Shown: positions 45,001 to 52,938, counted from the stretch's first letter. The stretch is 64,000 nucleotides of DNA from Chitinophagales bacterium (GCA_023957215.1 JAMLHH010000017.1:1-64000), one strand, 5' to 3'. The notes: generated by a model from the letters alone, not told the origin. Numbers and translations are program-made.

Positions 45001-45280
45001 GGAGGAAGATATTGTCAATAAGAAAATCACTGCTGAAACCATTAAGCGTCAGAAGGAAATAGAAACGAGGATGTTAGAATTGGACAAGGCGATGAAAGAA
45101 CAAGGAGATAAAGATGACAGGACTTCAAAAGTAGGGAAGGAGATGCCTAAAAATTTGCCACCTGAAATAGAAGAGTTTCTTAAAAATAGAAAGAGCAAAC
45201 TGAGTACCTTCAAAAATATTCCGGCAGAACTGAAACAATTTTATAAAAATATCGTAGATAGGTACAATTCAAATAATTAA
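42005..45280 (+). CDS. DUF4175 family membrane protein with long coiled coil
   Basis: A 1091-residue protein. The N-terminus (QLEQFIRKYYLSKMVKGLLL) leads into two helices (about 20-45 and 52-72) and a third near residues 160-178. Then comes a periplasmic region of beta-domains (about 185-500), then a very long Glu/Lys/Gln-rich coiled coil (about 510-1050) with many DKxxxE and KMQDAK-type heptads. The N-terminal pattern and 'LNVLQL-like' segment match DUF4175 proteins of Bacteroidota, which have no known function. It is followed by the anti-sigma-type ATPase and ybeY, an order seen in relatives. Confidence 0.8.
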   Translation: MNTYEAVIEQLEQFIRKYYLSKMVKGLLLCLASVVAIYLLVSMGEYLFYFPSWLKWSLLLGFFSFSAYALVAWVLLPASKYFKIGQTLSYVQAAQIIRQHFPLMEDKLLNILQLKSEKYSGSSSELIEAGIQQKIDEIKWVSFSSAVDMKEVKKALQYAVVPMLVLALILLITPNVLKESNARLAQPSKAFSPPAPFDFVVENSQLKVQQFADALITVQVKGGVLPSKMIWVQDGKEFPMTQESANSFRYKIQQVQKDTDFRLLANGFYSDTYSIKVLKKAVVSDMKITLDYPDYTGKKRETVKNTGDILVPEGTKVSWDLNTKNTEKLTVKFQPNHPIQVLQKAHSYLFSKTVLAEQDYLLTVYNNDYPQGDSVLYTIGVIRDESPVIQVVQVPDSIQKNRLFFMGNASDDYGIAKIIFQARIKNSKNQIKKTFQENIAFADHVTADFTHFMDVNRVKLEAGDRMEYFFTVWDNDAIHGSKSAQSQVFTYIVPEVTELKDAEIQNNAEIKSSLNSSFSEVQKISKDIQDLKEKILTKKDLNWEDKKEIEKLKEEHDKLKNEIESLKNKYDENLKNQELFKNVDPEIMKKQEMLSEMMDKLLDDDMKNMMKEIEEMLEKLQKNNAFDKLENINLSNRQLEKELDKMLELFKKLEFEQKVTEMIQQLEDLSKKQDQISKEPNSKNQEMLNEKFDELKKDMEHLDKLNEEQKSKMDLEEHQKQMDEIQKKMQDAKDKLDKGQNQPAQSQQNQASESMKSLAQNIRGQMQKKQMQQHIEDINTIRRILSNLLHVSKDQEALMLDVKKTHETDVRYSELVRRQQKLKEESVIIEDSLTALGKRVFQLQPFITDELYKLKRDLNKSFDLLNDKSRGPATAAQQYAMSDANNLALMLNESMNQMQKQLSQMGAAGSCDNPQDEGQGTPSAEELKKLQQQLGQDLQQMGQDLKNGKSGSEINKRLAEMVQRQAAVREALRKMKDAMSQQQKKETNVDQMMDDMDKMEEDIVNKKITAETIKRQKEIETRMLELDKAMKEQGDKDDRTSKVGKEMPKNLPPEIEEFLKNRKSKLSTFKNIPAELKQFYKNIVDRYNSNN

Positions 45281-45312
45281 TAAACCTATTTACTCTTAAA
45301 TATTTACAAGTT

Positions 45313-45729
45313 TTGAAAAATACAGATTTGGAAGATTATTTTATCACGATACCTTCTTCTCTCCAACATATACAAATTATAGAAGATTATATAGAAAATA
45401 TCAGATGCGCATACAATATTGACGACTGTGTATATGGAAATATTCATCTCGCTATTGTAGAAGCCGTCACGAATGCCATTGTCCACGGCAATAAATTGAA
45501 CATAGATAAAAAAGTGACTTTTCAGAGTGAGAAAGAAGAGACTTGCATACGATTTATTGTCCGGGATCAAGGAGAGGGCTTTGATTTAAAATCTGTCCCG
45601 GATCCGACACTTCCCGAAAATAAGTTGAAACTCAATGGGAGAGGAGTCTTTTTGATTCGTCATCTGGCAGATAAAGTTTGTTTTGAAAACGATGGTGCTT
45701 GCATTCAAATGACTTTCAAACTAAATTAG
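45313..45729 (+). CDS. Anti-sigma-factor-type ATP-binding protein (RsbW-like)
   Basis: A 138-residue GHKL ATPase. The N-box is LAIVEAVTNAIVHGNKLN, the G1 box is VRDQGEGFDLKSV, and the G2 box is LNGRGVFLIRHLAD. This is the short HATPase_c_2 form of serine kinases that bind anti-anti-sigma factors. The start is TTG, just after the DUF4175 gene; no nearby ATG fits the domain. No sigma factor or STAS partner is in the window. Confidence 0.85.
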   Translation: MKNTDLEDYFITIPSSLQHIQIIEDYIENIRCAYNIDDCVYGNIHLAIVEAVTNAIVHGNKLNIDKKVTFQSEKEETCIRFIVRDQGEGFDLKSVPDPTLPENKLKLNGRGVFLIRHLADKVCFENDGACIQMTFKLN

Positions 45730-45744
45730 CGGCGAATTTATCAG

Positions 45745-46194
45745 ATGGAAGAAGAAAATGAAAAAGTACATTTTTATTTTAAAGATGTAAATGAAATAGA
45801 TTGGGATTTTGTTGCACTCGAAAAGTGGGTTTTATCTATTGCCGATGCGGAAAAAAAGATAATCAGTGAAATGACTTATATCTTTTGTACAGACGAGTAT
45901 TTGCATGAAATCAATGTAGAATACTTACAACACGATACTTTGACCGATATTATCACCTTTGACTTATCGACTGATAGTGAAAATTTTGGAATTGAAGCCG
46001 AAATCTATATTAGCATCAAACGTGTAAATGAAAATGCAGATAAGTTTCAAGTCAGCCTTGACAATGAAATTTCAAGAGTGATAGCCCACGGTATTTTGCA
46101 TCTCTGTGGTTATAATGATGAGGCTGATGAAGAAATTGCTACCATGCGTGGGAAAGAAAGTTTTTATATGCAGATATCTCCCTTGGTAAAATAA
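45745..46194 (+). CDS. ybeY: rRNA maturation endoribonuclease YbeY
   Basis: A 149-residue zinc RNase for 16S 3'-end maturation and ribosome quality control. TDIITFDLS and the motif VIAHGILHLCGYNDEADEE identify it. The classical HGxLHLxGYDH has its third His replaced here by Asp-Glu after YN; Bacteroidota sequences often vary at this point. It starts 15 bases after the ATPase gene. Confidence 0.92.
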   Translation: MEEENEKVHFYFKDVNEIDWDFVALEKWVLSIADAEKKIISEMTYIFCTDEYLHEINVEYLQHDTLTDIITFDLSTDSENFGIEAEIYISIKRVNENADKFQVSLDNEISRVIAHGILHLCGYNDEADEEIATMRGKESFYMQISPLVK

Positions 46195-46276
46195 GTGAAT
46201 CAGCGGATATTTGCATTTTACAAAAAAGTTTTGATGCATATTATTTATTCAATCAAGGGTCAAATAAAGAATTTAC

Positions 46277-46284
46277 TATATTTG
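46277..46284 (+). promoter_or_regulatory. TATATTTG, -7 box for the glycosyltransferase gene
   Basis: An exact TAnnTTTG match 17 bases upstream of the ATG. Confidence 0.5.
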
Positions 46285-46301
46285 TGTGCTTTTGAAAGAA
46301 T

Positions 46302-47381
46302 ATGAAGAAAAAAGTATTCCAAAGTTTATACTCGGGAACCGGTGGTCACGCATCCGTTATTTTTAATTTAATGGAAAATGGCGGATTGGAAAAGTGGGAT
46401 AATTATTTATATTTTTATGGAGTAGAAAACTTAGAAAAGGGACACAGAGACTTTTGTAATAAGAACGGAATACAATTTCAATCAGGTGTAAAAAAATATA
46501 GATTCGATGTGCCGGGTTATTGGAAAATCTTCAAATATCTGTTGAAAGTAAAACCCGATGTGTTACTCATTCACAATCCGACTATAATTATTCCTGTCCT
46601 CGTGTATTGCTTTCTATTTCGATCGAAATTGATAACGGTAGATCATATTCCCAATAATTATAAAAGGAAAGCGGAGCTAATCATGCTAAAAATGATGGCT
46701 TTCTTTTCTGATAAAGTTGTAGTATTGAGTGAACAACATAAAGAAGAGCTTCTCAACATCTCTTTACTGTTTAAAAAACAAAAATCAAAAATCAGAGTTA
46801 TCCCCAATGGAATTTCTTATTTGAAAGATGTAAAACGAACTTATGTCAAAGATAGAATAGGTATGATAGCACGCTTTTCAAGACAGAAAGATCAGCAAAA
46901 TCTACTGAGAGCTACAGCTTCGATTTTAAAAACAGGTAAAAAGATACAATTGTATTTGATAGGTTCGGGTGAGACTTTTGATGAGTGTAAAACTTTGGCA
47001 AAAGACTTGCAAATAGAAGAGAACGTAATTTTTACCGGAAACTTGAAGAACGATGAAGCGATGAAGCTTTGCGCTAGTTTTCAATTATTTGTCATGTCCA
47101 CACATGGAGAAACAGTAGGAATGACAGTTTTGGAAGCATTTTCCCAAAGAGTGCCTGTATTAGCGAGTGAGGTCGAAGGTATCGTTGAATATATGCAGGA
47201 GGGTATAAATGGTTTTTTAGTGCCGGAGAATCATCCGGAACTGATGGCAAAAAGAATCATAGAACTTTTAGAAAAAGATGACGATTACTTTGAACCCATG
47301 ATAGCTAATGGCTTAAAAACAATAGACAAACGGTTTAATGCCGGAAAAACTTTTGAAGCTTATCACGTTTTATTGTCATAG
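46302..47381 (+). CDS. Glycosyltransferase family 4 (GT-B fold)
   Basis: A 359-residue sugar transferase. The N-terminal half has a glycine motif (YSGTGGHASVI). The C-terminal half has the GT4 features IGMIARFSRQKDQQNLLRA, LIGSGETFDECK and FVMSTHGETVGMTVLEAF with the catalytic EX7E-type stretch. It likely acts at the cytoplasmic face in polysaccharide or lipid glycosylation. It stands alone, so the donor and acceptor are unknown. Confidence 0.87.
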   Translation: MKKKVFQSLYSGTGGHASVIFNLMENGGLEKWDNYLYFYGVENLEKGHRDFCNKNGIQFQSGVKKYRFDVPGYWKIFKYLLKVKPDVLLIHNPTIIIPVLVYCFLFRSKLITVDHIPNNYKRKAELIMLKMMAFFSDKVVVLSEQHKEELLNISLLFKKQKSKIRVIPNGISYLKDVKRTYVKDRIGMIARFSRQKDQQNLLRATASILKTGKKIQLYLIGSGETFDECKTLAKDLQIEENVIFTGNLKNDEAMKLCASFQLFVMSTHGETVGMTVLEAFSQRVPVLASEVEGIVEYMQEGINGFLVPENHPELMAKRIIELLEKDDDYFEPMIANGLKTIDKRFNAGKTFEAYHVLLS

Positions 47382-47391
47382 ACACCCTCTT

Positions 47392-48663
47392 TTACACAAA
47401 CTCACTGACCACAAAAGTACTTCCCACGATCAGAATTAAATCTTTGGAAGCAGCATCTTTCAGAGCCGCTTTGTAAGCATCTTGTGGTAAATGATGTGTA
47501 GAAGCGATATTTAGGTGTAAAGCTTGAAACTTTTCTTGAAGTATAGTAATATCTAACTTTCTTGCAGAATGTGGTTCACATAAGTAATAACTGACATTTT
47601 CTTTGGGTAAAAGCTGTAAAATATGGTCAATATCTTTATCATTGACCACTCCATAAACAATTCTCAAATGTTTGAAAGTTTCTCTTTGTACCTGCTCGAT
47701 AATATTTTTTATACCGTCCTCATTGTGTCCTACATCTACAATCGTTTTAGGTGATTTTCGGATTTGTTGCCAGCGACCTTGAAAACCCGTGTTTGTCAAT
47801 ACATTTTTAAGTCCGTCTGATACATTTTGGTTCGTAACAGTCATATCTGGATAATGCATTCTATAAATATCTATCGCTGTCAGTACGGTTTGAATATTTT
47901 TAAGTTGGTAAGTCGTTTTTAAGGGACAATCTACTTTTTGACCATCTATCATCAAGTTATTATTTTCAGAAAAAATTACTTGGTGTTGGGCATCTTTTGC
48001 AAAGTGAATTTCAGTATTTTCAGTTTTGGCTTTCTCTATAAAAACGGGAGTTGTTTCAGGATGTGTCTCACCTATGACAACAGGTTTGTTTTTCTTGATA
48101 ATACCGGCTTTTTCAGATGTAATTTTAGGTAAAGTATCACCCAAGAATTGTTGATGGTCGAAAGAAATATTGGTAATCACTGATAAGTCGGGATTCACAA
48201 TATTCGTACAGTCTAATCTGCCACCCAGGCCGACTTCAATAATGGCAATATCTACCTTTTCCTTGACAAAATATGCAAAAGCCATGATGGTCGTCACTTC
48301 AAAAAAGGAAGCATGTATCTCCGTTGCTTTGGCTATCATCAGCCGATGATAGGAGATGACATCTCTTTTAGAAATCATTTTGTCGTTGACACGGATGCGC
48401 TCTCTGAAATCCTTGAGATGAGGAGATGTGAAAAGTCCCACTTTGTAACCTGCTTCTTGAAAGATGGAAGCCAAAATATTAGATGTGGAACCTTTGCCAT
48501 TAGTACCTGCAATATGTATGCACCTCAAATTCTTCTCGGGATGCTGCATGAGTGCAGATAAGGTAAGTGTATTGCTCAAATCCGCTTTGTAGGCACTTGC
48601 TCCTATTTTGCTGAACATCGGCAATTTGACTGTAATGTCGTCAATTACTTCTTCGTAAGTCAT
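47392..48663 (-). CDS. folC: Folylpolyglutamate / dihydrofolate synthase
   Basis: A 423-residue Mur-ligase-type enzyme adding glutamate to dihydropteroate and folates. The ATP loop is IHIAGTNGKGSTSNILASIF, with the family motifs TSPHLKDFRERI, EVGLGGRLDCTN and DVGHNEDGI. It lies nine bases after tonB and is the last gene of a run beginning at exbB, although its function is unrelated to Ton. Confidence 0.93.
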   Translation of the reverse strand: MTYEEVIDDITVKLPMFSKIGASAYKADLSNTLTLSALMQHPEKNLRCIHIAGTNGKGSTSNILASIFQEAGYKVGLFTSPHLKDFRERIRVNDKMISKRDVISYHRLMIAKATEIHASFFEVTTIMAFAYFVKEKVDIAIIEVGLGGRLDCTNIVNPDLSVITNISFDHQQFLGDTLPKITSEKAGIIKKNKPVVIGETHPETTPVFIEKAKTENTEIHFAKDAQHQVIFSENNNLMIDGQKVDCPLKTTYQLKNIQTVLTAIDIYRMHYPDMTVTNQNVSDGLKNVLTNTGFQGRWQQIRKSPKTIVDVGHNEDGIKNIIEQVQRETFKHLRIVYGVVNDKDIDHILQLLPKENVSYYLCEPHSARKLDITILQEKFQALHLNIASTHHLPQDAYKAALKDAASKDLILIVGSTFVVSEFV

Positions 48664-48672
48664 TGTATCAGA

Positions 48673-49671
48673 CTATGGCGCGTAGTTAAAAGTGACAACT
48701 CCAAACTGTTCTTCCGCACCACTTGTCGTTTTTGAAAATTTAATCTTTTTCGCTTCCTGTATAGACAACCGAATCAGATTTGCATCATTGGTGGTAGAAC
48801 CGGATGAGGTATAGTCAGCGGTCAATACATTTCCGTTTCTGTCCACTGAGATTTTAATCATCACACGACCAAAAGCATTAGAATTGTTGATAAAAGAAGG
48901 TTTAGAAATTATATCTCTACCGACCAAGGTATGAGAACCGATTCCACTTCCTGCACCGACACCGCTTCCCGTTCCTGTACCTTGTCCGCCTCCGCTACCA
49001 CCACCGGAACCGCCAGTACCGTTTCCACCATTCATACTGCCATTGGGTTTCCCTTGATTACCACCCGGTTTGGTATCACCTTGACCTTGCCCCGTGCCTG
49101 TACCACCTGTCCCTGTACCGCCGGTCTGTGCAAGACCACCTTGCATTTTCTTTTTAAAATCCTCTTGTTCCTTTTTAATTCTTGCTTCTTCTTCTAATCT
49201 TTTCCTTTCAGCTTCTGCCTGTGCTTTAGCCACTGCTGCTTGCCTGTCTTTTTCGGCTTGCTCAGCTTTTGCTTTTTTGGCGGCTTCTTCTTGCTGTTTT
49301 TTAATAGCTATTGCTTCCGGACTGTTAGAAGTGAGAAGATTATCATTGGTTTTAGAAGTAGTAGTAGTTTTTGAAGGAGTTGTAACCGGTGGTGCAATAG
49401 GAGTCATCTCCGTAACGGATGGAGTAGGTGTACTAATATCTTCTGTGCTTTCAAGTGGAGCAGGTGTACCCAAAGAGGTATTATCATCTCCCAATCCATA
49501 GTCATAATTACCAAAGTCCACTTCAATACCACCTCCGCCTTCTTCTGCATCATTTTTATAACTGATTTTCCAAAAGAAAAACAATAGCAGTATGGCTACA
49601 AATATGATTGTAGTATAAAGCAGTGCTCTTTTCTCGTTGCCCGACCTTTGTGTAAAAGATGCTAAGTCCAT
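48673..49671 (-). CDS. tonB: TonB-like energy transducer
   Basis: A 332-residue protein with one N-terminal helix (about 16-36, YTTIIFVAILLLFFFWKI), a Ser/Thr/Pro-rich periplasmic stretch, a charged Ala/Lys/Glu coiled segment (about 120-175) and a Gly-rich linker (about 178-245, GGTGTGGTGTGQGQG type). The C-terminal 80 residues resemble a TonB/TolA C-terminal domain (FGRVMIKISVDRNGNVL). With ExbB and ExbD it would pass proton-motive energy to outer-membrane receptors; a TolA-like role is the alternative. Confidence 0.85.
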   Translation of the reverse strand: MDLASFTQRSGNEKRALLYTTIIFVAILLLFFFWKISYKNDAEEGGGGIEVDFGNYDYGLGDDNTSLGTPAPLESTEDISTPTPSVTEMTPIAPPVTTPSKTTTTSKTNDNLLTSNSPEAIAIKKQQEEAAKKAKAEQAEKDRQAAVAKAQAEAERKRLEEEARIKKEQEDFKKKMQGGLAQTGGTGTGGTGTGQGQGDTKPGGNQGKPNGSMNGGNGTGGSGGGSGGGQGTGTGSGVGAGSGIGSHTLVGRDIISKPSFINNSNAFGRVMIKISVDRNGNVLTADYTSSGSTTNDANLIRLSIQEAKKIKFSKTTSGAEEQFGVVTFNYAP

Positions 49672-49676
49672 ACAAT

Positions 49677-50069
49677 TTAGTTTGGTTCGGTAGCAAGTAC
49701 CATTTTAAGATTCATTCCTTTGACAATACTCATCACTTGTACTACTTGTTCCAAAGGTAAATTTCTATCAGCTCTGATAACAATAGTCGGTGATTGATTG
49801 GGGTCTATTTCGCTTTGCAAGGTACTTGCCAGCATTTCAAGACTGACAGGATTTTTATTCACATAGTATTGCATATCTTTTGTGATACTGACATCAATGG
49901 TTTTATCGGGTACTACTTGTGCATTAGCAGAAGGCAGATTAAGGTTTAGCCCGTTAGATTTTACCAAAGAGGAAGCTATCAAAAAGAAGAGTAACAGGAA
50001 AAACATGATATCATTTAATGAAGCGATATAGATTTCACCTTTTTCTCTTTGTCTTTTACCGAAATTCAT
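49677..50069 (-). CDS. exbD: ExbD/TolR biopolymer transport protein
   Basis: A 130-residue protein with one helix near the N-terminus. IASLNDIMFFLLLFFLIAS carries the conserved Asp of the proton path, followed by NLNLPSA and a periplasmic ExbD domain. It lies between exbB and tonB with gaps of 11 and 5 bases. Confidence 0.92.
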   Translation of the reverse strand: MNFGKRQREKGEIYIASLNDIMFFLLLFFLIASSLVKSNGLNLNLPSANAQVVPDKTIDVSITKDMQYYVNKNPVSLEMLASTLQSEIDPNQSPTIVIRADRNLPLEQVVQVMSIVKGMNLKMVLATEPN

Positions 50070-50080
50070 AGTATCCGATT

Positions 50081-50775
50081 TTAATTGTTAGCCGGTTCTT
50101 CCAAAAGATCAATAAAATCTATGGCACTCAATTCCATATTTCTCATTTCTCTGTCTATACGGTTGGTCAAAAAGCTATATGCGGCAAATGCTATCATACC
50201 GACAAACAAACCGGAGGCACTGGAAACCATTTTGATATAAAGACCACCTGAAATAGTTCCGATTTCTATACTGTTTTTAATAGCTACTTCTTGGAAAATG
50301 GCAATCACACCGATAATCGTTCCCAAGAAACCAAACATCGGAGCCAAACCTGCAATGGTGTTGAGGATTCCGACATTCTTTTCAAGTTTGCTAATTTCTA
50401 TCTTACCGGCATTTTCTATCGCATTTTCAATATCCTTTACAGGTCTGCCTATTCTCAAAATTCCTTTTTCAATAATTTTTGCTACCGGACTATTGGTGGC
50501 TTTGCAAAGTGATTTTGCGCCTTCAATATTACCGTTGAGGATATAAGTTTTTACATTGTTCATAAAATTGGGGTCAATATGACTTGCTTTTCTGATTGTG
50601 ATAAATCTTTCTATAAATAGATAAATAGCGGCAAACAGCAAAAGCGCAAGGGGAATCATTATATATTACCTTTGGCAAGTAAGTCTATAATAGATTCTTG
50701 TTGGGTAGAATTAAATGGTAATCCTTGTAGGGAATCCACACCGGCACTTGCCTGAAGGAAAAATGTATTCAACAT
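50081..50775 (-). pseudogene. exbB: ExbB/MotA/TolQ proton-channel subunit with split N-terminus
   Basis: The main frame (192 codons from ATG at 50659) has the first large helix, the cytoplasmic loop and the two conserved C-terminal helices (GLAPMFGFLGTIIGVIAIF, VSSASGLFVGMIAFAAY). The expected N-terminus lies in another frame upstream: MLNTFFLQASAGVDSLQG ... SIIDLLAKGNI, then TAA overlapping the ATG (TAATG). Restoring one base at about 50659-50668 gives LLAKGNIIMIPLALLLF and a 231-residue protein, the normal ExbB size. Either one base is missing or the gene is read by stop-restart coupling. Confidence 0.85.
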
Positions 50776-50833
50776 ATAATGGTTTTTACTTTTTAAACGA
50801 AAAATAGTATAAATATTATGCCAAAGATAATAT

Positions 50834-51748
50834 CTAAACAAACTTGGAAACTAAAATTTTATCCACTTCTTGTTCAAGATCATTGGGTGGATAGGCCTTA
50901 CTTTCTAAAACGAAGAAATTTATGAGTGTGTTATCCACTTCTTCTAAGTGGTAGTTGACAATACTGATATTATCGGGTGCATTTTTCCAAATTTCGGATT
51001 TGTTTTTCGGCACTTCATTGATAAAAGAACCTACTACTGCTTTGGGAAGTATTTTTTTGTTTAAAATTTTACGCGAATCGCTTAAAAGTAGTATCGGAAT
51101 CTGATTTTCTTTTGCCCAAAGTGTCAATAACTGTGTGCCGGCTTTGGCAATAAAGGTCTCGTGCATAATGACATCTGATGTTAACACAATAAAATCCAAG
51201 TCATCTTTTAATCTATTGATATTGAAAAGATCTATAACCATCATGTCTGCATCTTTTTCACTCAGTGCTTTTGCCTGCTCTCTGTCTTCTTTGTTTTTCT
51301 TTCCTAAAATTTGCACAAATTTAGTGTTAGACTGATGGACAATGCAGGCATCAACTAATGCTGACATAGACTCGTTAGAACCATAAAAAGCTACTGTCTT
51401 GTTTTTATAGTTGTATAGTTCAAAAGCGACTTGTGCAGTTTTTCTATCTACATTTTTCCATCTTTCATGAAAAACCTCTAAAAGTTCTTTAAGAATAATC
51501 GGCTGGTTTTCAGGATTGAGTTTGAGTAAAAAGTGATTGATAAAGTGATTAATAGATACAATATTGGGCTGGTCAACCATCACGATTTTTAGATTGTTGA
51601 GCATTTCTTTTACGGATGCAGAAATTTTATTGTCTTGTAATAAAGATAAAAGTTTCTCTATTGTTTGAGCGGTATTTCTGACATTGGTAATCTGACCTTT
51701 GATATTGCTCAGACTCAGATTTTCGCGGAGTGTTTTGAAAATATCCAT
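50834..51748 (-). CDS. eIF2B-alpha-like (NagB/RpiA-fold) protein
   Basis: About 304 residues from the ATG at MDIFKTLRENLSL; a longer frame runs into the neighbouring gene and is unlikely. The N-terminal third is helical. The C-terminal part resembles the ISOCOT fold of translation factor 2B and MtnA: VAFYGSNESMSALVDACI, then DFIVLTSDVIMHETFIAKAG, TQLLTLWAKENQIPILLLS. Bacterial members are usually sugar-phosphate isomerases or unknown, so 'translation factor' should not be inferred. It starts four bases after the thioredoxin-like gene ends. Confidence 0.6.
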   Translation of the reverse strand: MDIFKTLRENLSLSNIKGQITNVRNTAQTIEKLLSLLQDNKISASVKEMLNNLKIVMVDQPNIVSINHFINHFLLKLNPENQPIILKELLEVFHERWKNVDRKTAQVAFELYNYKNKTVAFYGSNESMSALVDACIVHQSNTKFVQILGKKNKEDREQAKALSEKDADMMVIDLFNINRLKDDLDFIVLTSDVIMHETFIAKAGTQLLTLWAKENQIPILLLSDSRKILNKKILPKAVVGSFINEVPKNKSEIWKNAPDNISIVNYHLEEVDNTLINFFVLESKAYPPNDLEQEVDKILVSKFV

Positions 51749-51752
51749 ATTA

Positions 51753-52310
51753 CTAAGAATTTTTCCATTTGATACCACAACCGATACTGGGTTTTTGGTC
51801 GGCATCAATCGGTTTGTTGTCAACAATCGCTTGTAAAGCAGTTCTTAAATCTTCACCTGTCAGTTCTAAATGATTTCTCGGTGTAGAAGCATCAATTCTT
51901 CCTCTGTACACACAAAGCAAATCTTTGTCAAATACACTGATATCCGGCGTACACTCTGCAAAATAAGCTTTTGCTATCTCTTGTGTCTCATCATATAAAT
52001 AGGGGAAAGTGTATCCGTGTTTTTCTGCGTACTTCGGCATTAATTCGGGTGCATCATCGGGATAAGTTTCTACATCGTTGCTGGAAATTCCGACAAAACG
52101 TATGCCTTTATCTGTAAATTCCTCAGTGAGCTTCACGATTTCAGGATTGACATGTGCTACATAAGGGCAATGGTTGCAAAGAAACATGACGACAGTGGCC
52201 AACTCACCTTTCATATCATTGAGCGATAAATTTTTACCACTAATCGTGTCTAACAAATTAAAGTCGGGGGCTTTAAAACCCAATGGTATCATATTTGTCT
52301 CTACTGCCAT
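51753..52310 (-). CDS. Thioredoxin-like / peroxiredoxin-like (AhpC-TSA) protein
   Basis: A 185-residue redoxin. GFKAPDFNLLDTISGKNLSL and VVMFLCNHCPYVAHVNPEIV give the fold and an active-site CNHCPYV with two Cys. ECTPDISVFDKDLLCVYRG and a C-terminal CGIKWK follow, as in the 'thioredoxin family' proteins of this size common in the phylum. There is no signal peptide. It heads a minus-strand run that continues through exbBD, tonB and folC. Confidence 0.87.
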   Translation of the reverse strand: MAVETNMIPLGFKAPDFNLLDTISGKNLSLNDMKGELATVVMFLCNHCPYVAHVNPEIVKLTEEFTDKGIRFVGISSNDVETYPDDAPELMPKYAEKHGYTFPYLYDETQEIAKAYFAECTPDISVFDKDLLCVYRGRIDASTPRNHLELTGEDLRTALQAIVDNKPIDADQKPSIGCGIKWKNS

Positions 52311-52938
52311 AATTCTTGTTTACACTGTAAATTTAACACTTTTAAAAGAAAATGTTTCATCACAAGTATTAGTAAACTTTTAATTATATCTTGAAGATTA
52401 ATTTTGGAAAGACGAAGTTAGAAATACGAAGTACGAGTTTTCTTTGTGAACCTTGCGGTTATCTTAGTGTACTCTGTGGTTAAAGTAGGTGGTAGTAAGA
52501 TTGATTGAGATTGGTTTTAAGGACAAATTACAAGTTACGAAGCTCGAGCTTTAAGTACGAAGTACAAAGTTAGAAATATAAGTTCTATCATTCCTTTGTG
52601 CCCTTTGCGCATTCTTAGTGGACTGGGTGGTTAGTACCTGAGAGATAATGCAACTGAATTTTTCATCATTTTTGACGATTTTATAAAGAATTTGAAATAG
52701 TATCCCCAAGAGTGTATAATTCCCAAGCAAAATCCCTATCTTTCATATATGTATCCGAGTTATACCGGCATGAGTCGTCAGAAAGACCTTTTTATATCGT
52801 CGTTTTGTCTTATGATACGCTTAGCGGTAGGATAAATAGTTTTAATGAAGCCATTTTATAAAAAACGGGGCAATCGACTTACGCCGATTACCCACTTGCA
52901 CACATAAACACACTTTGTGCATTATTTTGAATTAGAAA
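52311..52938. repeat. 628-base spacer with dispersed repeats and a terminator
   Basis: No gene seen. About 52410-52640 is a mosaic of repeats. GACGAAGTTAGAAATACGAAG and GTACGAAGTACAAAGTTAG are copies of the family near trpA. Two related units, TTTGTGAACCTTGCGGTTAT and TTTGTGCCCTTTGCGCATTC, are each followed by CTTAGTG and a (T/G)GTGGTTA-type end. The remainder (about 52650-52855) is unremarkable. The MFS terminator lies at the right end. Confidence 0.75.
52862..52893 (-). terminator. Terminator after the MFS gene
   Basis: Read on the minus strand: GGGTAATCG, an eight-base loop, CGATTGCCC, then CGTTTTTT. The stem has one bulged mismatch and a T run in the right direction. Confidence 0.75.

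Noticed and set aside
48900-49140. Repetitive GGT/ACC-rich DNA as a possible satellite or CRISPR
   Set aside because: It encodes the flexible Gly-rich linker of TonB in frame; there are no spacers or conserved direct-repeat units.
48931-49501. Ser/Thr/Cys-rich plus-strand frames around 49 kb
   Set aside because: These are the reverse reading of the Gly/Ala/Lys-rich linker of TonB; the composition is an artefact of that repeat-like linker.
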